Of a stretch of DNA of 20,937 nt, positions 9,016-16,200 are shown one piece after another (positions within the stretch are counted from its first letter, which is position 1; each line of letters begins with the position of its first letter). The DNA is from Rickettsiales bacterium (GTDB lineage: Bacteria; Pseudomonadota; Alphaproteobacteria; Rickettsiales; UBA1997): contig JAIRWJ010000030.1 of NCBI GenBank assembly GCA_031269065.1, forward strand, positions 1-20,937, written 5' to 3'. The notes beneath the pieces are model-generated. The model was not told where the DNA came from, searched no databases, and saw nothing but the letters and a program-made list of their open reading frames with translations. The translations under genes and the position numbers were made by a program.

Positions 9016-9030
9016 TTGATTTTAAATCAA
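9016..9030. repeat. Palindromic operator-like site TTGATTT-T-AAATCAA
   Basis: Two 7-bp arms flank a single base, giving a 15-bp near-perfect palindrome 38 bp before the SPOR gene start. The tiny centre argues for a dimeric DNA-binding protein site rather than an RNA hairpin. A -35-like TTGATT lies within it. The regulator is unknown. Confidence 0.4.
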
Positions 9031-9067
9031 AATTTGCGATCATTCTAGAAAGGAACCTATAGATCAT

Positions 9068-9742
9068 ATGAATTTTTGGAGGAGTTTTAGCGCAAATAGG
9101 GTGCTGCCGGTTTTGGCTCTGTTTTCTGTTATGGTGTTCTGTTTTGTTCTGCGGAGGGCCCACAGAGTGTCGCGGATACTTAGAAATCCAAATGAACTTC
9201 CTTTTATCGGGGAAAAAGTGGAAAATCCGAAGATAAAAGTTAGCCAGAAGAACAGTTTGAACCAAAAATCCAATAGTTTTTACAGTGTATCCACGGATAT
9301 GGGAGAAAAGATTAGAATTAGTCCGGAAAGGGCTAGAGGAAACGCTCGTATGCTGGACGGTGGTAGGGCGATCGATCATATCGTCGGGAATATCGTCGAT
9401 GAAAAGACTGGAGCTATTGAAGTTGCAAAAAGTACCGGAACTAAGAACAATCAGAAGAGACGCCTAGAAGATAACAGACCTGGAAATGGCCATAGAGTTC
9501 AACTGGTAGCCCTCAGGAGTGGTCAACAGGCCACAAACTATGTGAGTAGGACTAGAAAATTGTATAAGGATATGCTAAAAAACCTAAATGTTTTTGTCGA
9601 TGAATTGAATCTTGGGGAAAAAGGGGTATTCTACCGAGTTCAGATTGGCAAATTTGGTACGCAGGAAGCGGCTCTCGGCTTCTGTGAGAATCTCATGAGA
9701 AGGAGTGCCGATGGTTCCGTTAATTGTATACTGGTGAGATAG
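9068..9742 (+). CDS. Membrane-anchored SPOR-domain protein
   Basis: This 224-residue protein has a short cytoplasmic N-terminus, one transmembrane helix (about 12-28), a low-complexity basic linker, and a C-terminal SPOR domain (about 142-224) beginning HRVQLVALRS and ending with FYRVQIGKF and a final beta strand. SPOR domains bind denuded peptidoglycan at division sites, so a septal periplasmic role is likely. The layout matches FtsN-like proteins of alphaproteobacteria, but the linker is poorly conserved, so I give no symbol. The only Shine-Dalgarno-like sequence (AAGGAA) is about 14 nt from the ATG, farther than usual. The stop TAG directly abuts the next ATG, linking it to the FtsB-like gene. 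Confidence 0.85.
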   Translation: MNFWRSFSANRVLPVLALFSVMVFCFVLRRAHRVSRILRNPNELPFIGEKVENPKIKVSQKNSLNQKSNSFYSVSTDMGEKIRISPERARGNARMLDGGRAIDHIVGNIVDEKTGAIEVAKSTGTKNNQKRRLEDNRPGNGHRVQLVALRSGQQATNYVSRTRKLYKDMLKNLNVFVDELNLGEKGVFYRVQIGKFGTQEAALGFCENLMRRSADGSVNCILVR

Positions 9743-10066
9743 ATGAGCAACACATATGACAAATCTCTAATCGCCCTGGTGGTTAAAATTGGTTTTAATG
9801 TCTTTCTGGTGCTATATCTTATGCACCATGTGCTTGGCGGTAATTATGGTTTGCTTTCTCAGAGGAATATGGACACAATTCTGCTCCGGGATAGAGACTC
9901 GTTGCGAAATATGGAGCGTGAGGCGAGCAGAAAGAAAAACAAAATAGAGGGATTGAGGAAGAGCAATCTGGATTTAGATCTGTTTGAGGAGGAGGTCAAG
10001 CGAAATGTTGGTCTGATAGACAACAACGAGATAGTGATTCTCTATGACAATCGGGTCGGGGACTAG
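9743..10066 (+). CDS. ftsB: FtsB/DivIC-family septum formation protein
   Basis: This 107-residue protein has the FtsB layout: short N-terminus, one transmembrane helix (about 9-29), a charged coiled coil (about 37-73), and a small C-terminal motif with EEEVKRNVGLIDNNEIVI. The family forms the FtsQ-FtsL-FtsB complex of the divisome. The Gly-Leu..Glu-Ile-Val-Ile ending fits alphaproteobacterial members. It starts immediately after the TAG of the SPOR gene (TAGATG), with GGTGAG just upstream serving as ribosome site, and its own TAG abuts the dnaG ATG. Its position in front of dnaG is unusual; in many alphaproteobacteria ftsB lies near eno and pdhA. The symbol is by family and layout. Confidence 0.78.
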   Translation: MSNTYDKSLIALVVKIGFNVFLVLYLMHHVLGGNYGLLSQRNMDTILLRDRDSLRNMEREASRKKNKIEGLRKSNLDLDLFEEEVKRNVGLIDNNEIVILYDNRVGD

Positions 10067-11923
10067 ATGCGGGATTCAAATTTTTTAAATTTACTAAAGA
10101 GTAAAGTCACTCTCTCCGATGTCATAGGAAAAAGCGTCAGACTGATCCAGAGAGGAAAAAACAAGATTGCCCGTTGTCCGTTCCATAGCGAAAAGACACC
10201 ATCATTCCAAGTAAATGACGAAAAAGGCTTTTACCATTGTTTTGGCTGTGGTGTCCATGGTGATGTGTTCGATTTCATGATGCAGAAGGAGGGACTGAGT
10301 CTAAACGAGGCTATGAAGATACTGGCGGACGAAAATGGCCTGGAATTGCCCGTGCCCAGCAGGCAGGCGGAGGAAAAATATAGAAAGACCACGGAGGAGT
10401 TCGACATCATTTATAATATAAATGAAAAATCCTGTGTGTTTTTCCAGAACTGTCTCCTATCCCCCGGAGGAGCTGTAGGACTGGATTACATTAGGAAAAG
10501 AGGGCTGAGCTCAGCGGATATAGAAAGATTTAGGATAGGCTTTGCGCCGAACAGCTATGGCCAGCTGATAAACCATCTAAGAGATCTTGGCTTCAGCGAA
10601 GATAGAATGATCATGGCTGGTGTTGTGGCTAGAAACGAGAGATCGGCCTATGATAAGTTTAGGAACAGGGTCATATTTCCAGTGTTCGGAGATTCAGGAA
10701 GAGTGATAGCCTTTTCTGGCAGGGTCTTAGAGAAAGATGCTCTGCCAAAATATATGAACTCTCCGGAAACTCAACTGTACCACAAGGGGGACGTGCTGTT
10801 CAATTATTTTTTTGCTAGGAAGTCCATAATAGCCAGCAAATACGCTATACTGGTAGAGGGGAATATGGATGCTCTGAGTCTCTATAGTCGGGGTATTGAA
10901 AATGTTGTTTCTCCCATGGGAACAGCTGCAACACAGCAGCAAATGGAGAAACTCTGGAAAATAGCGGAGGAAATTGTTGTGTGTTTCGATGGCGATCTAG
11001 CTGGCCAGAAGGCCTCAAAACGTCTAGCTCTTCTAGTTCTACCCATAATGAGGGCGGATAGAAGTCTCAGAATCGTATCCATGCCAGAAAATACAGATCC
11101 TGACGACATGATCAGATTGTTTGGAAAGGAATATTTTCTGAAATACCTAGAGGATAAAAAAAACTCTATGGTGCTGTCCGAATTTCTATGGACTAGCGAA
11201 CTAAGGGATGTTGGCCTCTCTATGGAGAGTCTGACCATAATTCCAGAACAGAAAAATAGGTTGGAGACGATTCTAAACAGGATCACAGAGGAAATTGGAA
11301 ATGGTATTGTCCAAAAAAACTTCAGAAATTTCTACAGAAACAAATTATTTCGGCTAGGAAGATCCGAAAATTCCAGCAGACCCAAATATGGCAGTGGCCA
11401 GGCTGTGAGCTACCGGACTATCACAAATCTAGACCCCAGAAAATCGACGGTCCCGCCAAACAGTGTGGAAAATCTGAAAAACAGCATGGTGAATATTGAA
11501 AAATATATGTTCTATGTACTAATAGGTAATGTAGGCCTTGTGGAAAAAATCTTCCAAAACTATAATGTGGATGTGTTTGCAATAAATTTTTTGAGCTGCG
11601 ATGCAGCTGGTGTTGTCAGTGCCCTTTCGGAGGCTTCTGGACAAAATAGGGCTGGTGACAAAAGCTTTGTCTATACCATACTTGAAAAGAATGGACTTAA
11701 GGATTACATCACAGGAAGCTTACGTTTTAGGGAAAATTCAACAGAAAACAATTTGGAGTACCTATACAGCCTAATCCTTGAAAGGAATGCACTTCTATTG
11801 GAAATTGAGATTAGAGAGCTGGCTCTCAGAAACGATAATGAAGATAGAAGAAAGGTCTTATCCGTAGAACTGGAGACTCTCAACGAACAGAGGAATGCTT
11901 TGAACAGCAAATTTATCCAGTGA
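10067..11923 (+). CDS. dnaG: DNA primase
   Basis: DnaG makes RNA primers for replication together with DnaB helicase. This 618-residue protein has the N-terminal CHC2 zinc finger (C37, H40, C58, C61), the primase core, and the Toprim domain with the catalytic Glu in LVEGNMD (E264) and FDGDLAG (DGD at 308-310). EGNMD replaces the common EGYMD. The C-terminal helicase-binding part is divergent, as is usual. The start immediately follows the FtsB TAG. 16 of its first 18 arginines are AGA/AGG. It is followed after 54 bp by rpoD, the classic dnaG-rpoD neighbourhood of the macromolecular synthesis operon, here without rpsU. The stop is TGA. Confidence 0.97.
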   Translation: MRDSNFLNLLKSKVTLSDVIGKSVRLIQRGKNKIARCPFHSEKTPSFQVNDEKGFYHCFGCGVHGDVFDFMMQKEGLSLNEAMKILADENGLELPVPSRQAEEKYRKTTEEFDIIYNINEKSCVFFQNCLLSPGGAVGLDYIRKRGLSSADIERFRIGFAPNSYGQLINHLRDLGFSEDRMIMAGVVARNERSAYDKFRNRVIFPVFGDSGRVIAFSGRVLEKDALPKYMNSPETQLYHKGDVLFNYFFARKSIIASKYAILVEGNMDALSLYSRGIENVVSPMGTAATQQQMEKLWKIAEEIVVCFDGDLAGQKASKRLALLVLPIMRADRSLRIVSMPENTDPDDMIRLFGKEYFLKYLEDKKNSMVLSEFLWTSELRDVGLSMESLTIIPEQKNRLETILNRITEEIGNGIVQKNFRNFYRNKLFRLGRSENSSRPKYGSGQAVSYRTITNLDPRKSTVPPNSVENLKNSMVNIEKYMFYVLIGNVGLVEKIFQNYNVDVFAINFLSCDAAGVVSALSEASGQNRAGDKSFVYTILEKNGLKDYITGSLRFRENSTENNLEYLYSLILERNALLLEIEIRELALRNDNEDRRKVLSVELETLNEQRNALNSKFIQ

Positions 11924-11961
11924 TTTTCAGGGAAAGTGTTGACCATTTAAAAACGAAAAAC

Positions 11962-11968
11962 AGGAGGG
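11962..11968 (+). promoter_or_regulatory. Strong Shine-Dalgarno of rpoD
   Basis: AGGAGGG lies 9 nt before the rpoD ATG. It is the best ribosome binding site in the window and shows that the organism uses canonical anti-Shine-Dalgarno pairing, which makes its absence at the MORN genes notable. Confidence 0.8.
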
Positions 11969-11977
11969 CGTGTAGCT

Positions 11978-13984
11978 ATGACTAGTCGACAGAGAACTAT
12001 TATAAACGGTAGTGAGCCACCACGGGGCGCCGTGAAATCTACGGAAGATACGGCTTACGCATCTCTAATCAGCGAACTGATCCGAGAGGGATCCAAGAAC
12101 AAATACTTGACCGTAGAGCAGATAAACAATAAGTTGGGTGACAGAATTGTAAGCCCCGAAAGGCTGTCGGAAATAGTAAGCATACTTGAAAACAGTAGTA
12201 TATCGGTTGTGAAAAATGAGGAGGAATTGGAAACATTTTTCAGAGACAGTAGTGAATCCGAATATAATAGCAGCAAAGACGATTTTATCTCTCGAAGCAC
12301 TGATGACCCTATAAAATCATATCTAAGATCGATAAGCAACATAGCGCTTCTGACAAAGGAAGAGGAAGTGGCTATAGCCATGCGTATAGAGAGCAGTAGG
12401 CTAGACATAGTGAAAAAATTATATAGATTGCCATTTGTGCTGAAATATGTGATAGACTGGTACAACGGTCTATCCAATGGCTCTATGTTGCTGCGGGATA
12501 TAATCAAAATAGATGAGTCTAAGACAAGTGATATAACAGATATGGATGTTGATGTAAATATAAATCCTCTTGAGCTGGTAAAGGAAATAGAGGATGAAGA
12601 GAACAATGACAATCTGATAAGTTCTATCTTTGATGATGAAGGTGATATCGCTGGTGACAAAAGTGGAACGACTGAAGAAAATGATTCTGAGGAGGACTTT
12701 GATCTATTTGGTGAAGATGATGGTGATGGTAACACCTGTGTAGCTACCGCCGAAAAATCACTGTTGCCAAAGATTCTGACAATACTTGAGGGTTCCATAA
12801 ACATTGCTCAGAAAATATTGAATGAAAAAAGAGCGTCAGACGGCATTTTAGATATAAACAGTTCAAATGTGCAGAAACTGCTGAACACTTTTTGCAAGAA
12901 GATAATAGACATGCCACTCAGTGACAGTGTGATATACAGTATTTTCGAAGAGCTATGTCTTGTTGAAAATAAAATAATGGAAATAAACAAAACACTATTC
13001 GATATGGCTGATGTCTACGGAATAACAAGACGAGAGCTCCTAGAACACCTACAAGACAATGTATGTGGGGAAAAATTTCTGGGTAAGCTGGAGAAAATGA
13101 ATGGAAAGAAATGGAAAGATTTTGTTTCCGAAAAGAGAGGAGACATAGTAAAGTGCTTTGGAAGGATGAATAAAATCACAAAGGTAATAGGTTTGGATAT
13201 CGTCTCCTTCAATAGTCTTCTGAGAGATATAAAAAAGGCGAAGAATGAGGAAGAAATGGCTAAAAAAGAGATGATAGCGGCCAATCTTAGGCTCGTCATA
13301 TCTATTGCAAAAAAATATACGAACAGAGGTCTACAATTTCTGGATCTGATACAAGAGGGGAACATAGGATTAATGAAGGCTGTAGACAAATTCGAATATA
13401 AAAAGGGCTTTAAATTTTCAACCTACTCCACCTGGTGGATAAGGCAGTCCATGACCAGAGCCATAGCAGACCAGTCTAAGACCATTAGAATACCAATTCA
13501 TATGGTCGAAACAATAAACAAGATATCAAAAACTTCTCGGCAGCTTACCCAGGAACTCGGCAGAAATCCAACAGTTGAGGAAATAGCCAATAAACTGCTA
13601 ATACCGGCGGACAAAATAAGAAAGGTTCTGGCTAACACCAAAGACCCAATGAGTCTCGATTCTCCGCTCAGCAGTGGCGACAGTGAGAGTGTGGTTGGTA
13701 GTTTCATTGAGGATCTGAGAGCTGTTTCACCGTTTAAAGCTGCCGCCTATGGTAGTCTTAGGGAAATAACAGCCATTTTGCTTTCTAACCTAACTCCCAG
13801 AGAGGAGAGGGTTCTGAGAATGAGATTTGGTATCGGCATGGATGCAGACCACACCCTTGAGGAGGTCGGAAAGCAATTTTCCGTTACCCGGGAAAGAATA
13901 AGACAGATCGAAGCGAAGGCACTGAGAAAACTGCAACATCCAAAGAGGATAATTAAATTGCTTCAATTTATCGAGAATGACTAG
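11978..13984 (+). CDS. rpoD: RNA polymerase primary sigma factor RpoD (sigma-70)
   Basis: This 668-residue protein is the housekeeping sigma factor. Region 1.1 is N-terminal; region 1.2 begins at DDPIKSYLR (109-117). A long non-conserved region follows, with a strongly acidic stretch (about 200-255). Region 2 contains NLRLVISIAKKY from 436 and the -10 recognition segment with STWWIRQ. Region 3 follows. Region 4 has the helix-turn-helix at HTLEEVGKQFSVTRERIRQIE (about 625-645), which reads the -35. All these are intact. The start is set by the AGGAGGG 9 nt upstream. It follows dnaG by 54 bp with no obvious terminator, so co-transcription is likely. The TTGACA-type promoters listed here fit its expected specificity. 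The stop is TAG. Confidence 0.97.
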   Translation: MTSRQRTIINGSEPPRGAVKSTEDTAYASLISELIREGSKNKYLTVEQINNKLGDRIVSPERLSEIVSILENSSISVVKNEEELETFFRDSSESEYNSSKDDFISRSTDDPIKSYLRSISNIALLTKEEEVAIAMRIESSRLDIVKKLYRLPFVLKYVIDWYNGLSNGSMLLRDIIKIDESKTSDITDMDVDVNINPLELVKEIEDEENNDNLISSIFDDEGDIAGDKSGTTEENDSEEDFDLFGEDDGDGNTCVATAEKSLLPKILTILEGSINIAQKILNEKRASDGILDINSSNVQKLLNTFCKKIIDMPLSDSVIYSIFEELCLVENKIMEINKTLFDMADVYGITRRELLEHLQDNVCGEKFLGKLEKMNGKKWKDFVSEKRGDIVKCFGRMNKITKVIGLDIVSFNSLLRDIKKAKNEEEMAKKEMIAANLRLVISIAKKYTNRGLQFLDLIQEGNIGLMKAVDKFEYKKGFKFSTYSTWWIRQSMTRAIADQSKTIRIPIHMVETINKISKTSRQLTQELGRNPTVEEIANKLLIPADKIRKVLANTKDPMSLDSPLSSGDSESVVGSFIEDLRAVSPFKAAAYGSLREITAILLSNLTPREERVLRMRFGIGMDADHTLEEVGKQFSVTRERIRQIEAKALRKLQHPKRIIKLLQFIEND

Positions 13985-14064
13985 TTCTGATGTTATTCTT
14001 TTCCCAATTTTCTTCGACCATTTCAGTGTTAGAGGTTCGCTTACCTTTTATAGTCTCTCTATGG

Positions 14065-14109
14065 CTCTAACTAATATAGCCTATATACTAGAGGTTAGAG
14101 TGTATATAG
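14065..14109. other. Interleaved inverted repeats between rpoD and the flavodoxin gene
   Basis: Two perfect stems interleave: CTCTAAC (14065-14071) with GTTAGAG (14094-14100), and CTATATAC (14081-14088) with GTATATAG (14102-14109). They overlap so that both cannot form as simple hairpins; they could be alternative folds. No U run follows. A role as rpoD 3' end or flavodoxin leader element is inference. Confidence 0.45.
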
Positions 14110-14193
14110 TTACCGATCTCGGAGTGATGGTCTTGACTTTGTCTTCAATAGGCTAACCATTACAGTTATAGGAATTAATCTATCGGTTACGGT

Positions 14194-14799
14194 ATGTCAA
14201 TCAGGTATATACTAATAGCGCTGGTCGTCGGGACCTGCATCGGCCTATTTAATGGCTACAGAACCTATATGCACCAGAAAAAAATTAAATCTAAATACAC
14301 CGAAGGAGCGATAAAATCCGAAAGGAATTTTGGAAAAACTCTTGTGGTATACTATTCGATGGAAGGTAGCACTAAATTGATCGCGGATATCATAGGGAAA
14401 AAAACCGGGGCGGACCTCTACGAAATCAAAACACCGAAGAAATACGGGTTCGTTTCCGCACTCCTGAGTAAATTTGGACGGAATAGGCGGATTAGGCTAG
14501 ACCTAAACAACCTTCCAGATTTAGGCTCCTATGATATTATATTTATAGGTTCGCCGGTCTGGGCCTATTCGATTTCGACTCCCATGCTCTCATTTTTGGG
14601 CCAAGTTAATTTCAGAGAGAAAAAAGTGGCACCATACGCTACCCATCGAGGGAGTGTGGGTAAGTTTTATGACGTGTTTATAGAAAACGCAGAAAATGCA
14701 AAAATTCTAAAAGGTGCAGATTTCTATAAAGTCAAAGAGGTTGGCATGTATTCTCTGGAGAATATGGTTTCGGACTGGCTAAATAGTCTAGAAAACTAG
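14194..14799 (+). CDS. Membrane-anchored flavodoxin-family protein
   Basis: This 201-residue protein has an N-terminal hydrophobic helix (about 4-20) followed by a basic linker and a flavodoxin-like domain. LVVYYSMEGST (50-60) is the FMN-phosphate loop and GSPVW (119-123) the second FMN-contacting loop. The flavodoxin fold carries electrons between redox partners via FMN, and the helix should tether it to the inner membrane facing the cytosol. The Flavodoxin_4-type domain matches, but the anchor is not usual in soluble flavodoxins. No clear Shine-Dalgarno precedes the ATG. The stop is TAG. It is convergent with the deaminase gene, 27 bp away. Partner unknown; electron delivery to the Fe-S enzymes of this window is possible but not shown. 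Confidence 0.82.
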   Translation: MSIRYILIALVVGTCIGLFNGYRTYMHQKKIKSKYTEGAIKSERNFGKTLVVYYSMEGSTKLIADIIGKKTGADLYEIKTPKKYGFVSALLSKFGRNRRIRLDLNNLPDLGSYDIIFIGSPVWAYSISTPMLSFLGQVNFREKKVAPYATHRGSVGKFYDVFIENAENAKILKGADFYKVKEVGMYSLENMVSDWLNSLEN

Positions 14800-14826
14800 A
14801 GACAATCCAAATCTATCAGCATACAC

Positions 14827-15765
14827 TCAGACAGCAGCGGGCTGGTATACGTCCAAAAACTGCCTATCCATGATGTTTCTGTATATTTCATTTTCCCGGG
14901 CTATATTTGTTCCCAGCGGGAACGTCGCGTCGGTGCATATGGTATATTTCAGCTGGTAATCCTCGAAGATTTTAAAAATATTAGAAAATTCTCTCTTAGA
15001 TTTCACAACTCTCGTCATTAGGTTACTTGATATACATACCTCAAACATAATGCCGGCCGATGATGCCATCTTCATTAGATTCGGGTATCTGTGTATTTGC
15101 ACTCCATGGCCTATTCTCTCTGGTTTATATTTCTCAAGGACAGTAGCGAGAACATCCTCCAGACCGTCATATAATATTTCCCCACAGTGGATAGTAGTTG
15201 TTAAACCTATAGCATTTGCTATTTTATAATACTGCTCAAATTCTGGTTTTAGGTGGACTTTGGCCTCGGGCCCGGCTACATCTAGTCCAATAACTCCTCT
15301 ACGGCAGTACTGGACCGCTTTTTTAAATATGCTCTCGTTCTGTTCTTCGGTGCAGTCCCTTCCCAGACAAAAAATCATGGAGCCATCTATCCCAAAAATG
15401 GAATTCGCCCTTTCAAAACCACTCCTAGCCGCCACGATAAGCCGATCCAGATCCACCTTAAAATTCTGGCTTCTCTTGTACGGATTCCACCTTAGTTCCA
15501 AATAGCTGCAGCCATTTAGAAATGCATTTTTGTAGGAGTCATAGACAGATAGTTCGACAGCTCTGGGTGAGCTTTGAGTATCGTCTATTATATGGTTTAT
15601 TTCAAGATAATTATCCATATTTCTAGTCTTTACGGGATTCATAGTTAGTGCCTCTACAAACTCCCTGTAGGAATTTGTCCTCACTTTTCGGCCGGACTCA
15701 TTTAGTATTTCGAATAGGAGCGCATGCGACGTCCCTCCGGATAGGTGTAGATGTAGATCTTTCAT
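14827..15765 (-). CDS. Adenosine deaminase-superfamily protein with altered TDD motif
   Basis: This 312-residue protein has the metal-dependent deaminase layout: HLH near the start (H5, H7), the catalytic HCGE (193-196), IGHG (H220) and CTDAT (D279). These match the zinc ligands and catalytic Glu of adenosine deaminase. The usual tandem Asp pair (TDDP) reads TDAT, so the second Asp, which in adenosine deaminase contacts the purine, is Ala. The substrate may therefore differ from adenosine, or activity may be reduced. The start is fixed: an in-frame TAA directly precedes the ATG, and AGGA lies 9 nt upstream. It has its own promoter on the minus strand. The length is slightly below the usual 330-350. 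The stop is TGA. Nucleoside salvage from a host would fit, but is inferred. Confidence 0.85.
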   Translation of the reverse strand: MKDLHLHLSGGTSHALLFEILNESGRKVRTNSYREFVEALTMNPVKTRNMDNYLEINHIIDDTQSSPRAVELSVYDSYKNAFLNGCSYLELRWNPYKRSQNFKVDLDRLIVAARSGFERANSIFGIDGSMIFCLGRDCTEEQNESIFKKAVQYCRRGVIGLDVAGPEAKVHLKPEFEQYYKIANAIGLTTTIHCGEILYDGLEDVLATVLEKYKPERIGHGVQIHRYPNLMKMASSAGIMFEVCISSNLMTRVVKSKREFSNIFKIFEDYQLKYTICTDATFPLGTNIARENEIYRNIMDRQFLDVYQPAAV

Positions 15766-15789
15766 TTACTTTTTTCCTGTTTTTGGAGA

Positions 15790-15817
15790 ATTCTACTGTC
15801 GAAACTACTCTTGTCAA
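15790..15817 (-). promoter_or_regulatory. Promoter of the deaminase gene
   Basis: On the minus strand TTGACA (15817-15812) is followed by a 16-bp spacer and TAGAAT (15795-15790). The expected start is near 15783, about 18 nt before the start codon, leaving just room for the AGGA ribosome site. Confidence 0.65.
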
Positions 15818-16065
15818 TAAGGAGACTGTTAAACTGTGTAAATTTACAACATATGAGGCAAGTTCACCTCCTTTTTCTATTAGACCTCCTGCAAGCATAA
15901 ACATAATTTCTGAAAAAGTTTGGAACAAATATAGATGTTGGGGAGAAAGAGATTTAGCTAAGGCTTAATTTTATAGCATGAATTTGTAGTTTGGAACTAT
16001 TGTTTAGGGGACAAGGAATTATGTTTATATTTGAAGATGTTTAGTAAAGTATGAAAAATTTAGGT

Positions 16066-16093
16066 TTGACAGTTAGGTCTTTCCGGCTAATCT
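16066..16093 (+). promoter_or_regulatory. Promoter of the cysteine synthase-family gene
   Basis: TTGACA (16066-16071) lies 16 bp before TAATCT (16088-16093). The start near 16100 would give a leader of about 100 nt before the ATG at 16201. The leader includes GUGCCA/UGGCAU pairing ends (16095-16100 and 16141-16146), so it may fold. Confidence 0.55.
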
Positions 16094-16200
16094 GTGCCAA
16101 CGAGACTGGATCTAGTTCTAGTCGATGATCACCAATCTGTCTGGCATGACCGAGATAGTCGAGGTAAATTAAATATTGTAAAAATTGGGAGATTGCTGCA

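Larger units (their letters stand above)
15766..16200. other. 435-bp intergenic region with two divergent promoters
   Basis: This gap holds the deaminase promoter on the minus strand and the cysteine synthase-family promoter on the plus strand. It also contains TCACCTCCTTT (15864-15874), identical to the conserved 3' tail of bacterial 16S rRNA, plus a second CCTCC. No 16S similarity surrounds it. Open frames here are short and without ribosome sites, so I call no gene. Confidence 0.6.

Noticed and set aside
12055..12804. Long 249-codon frame antisense to rpoD
   Set aside because: The product is a Ser-rich shadow of the acidic rpoD region; the rpoD frame has clear domain motifs and a strong Shine-Dalgarno.
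15864..15874. Remnant of a 16S rRNA gene
   Set aside because: Only the 11-nt tail matches; the preceding bases do not resemble the conserved helix 45 region.
15698..15928. 76-codon minus-strand frame overlapping the deaminase start
   Set aside because: It needs a TTG start, and its end overlaps the deaminase gene in another frame. A TTGACA/TAGAAT promoter and an AGGA site fall inside it, which explains the sequence better as control DNA.
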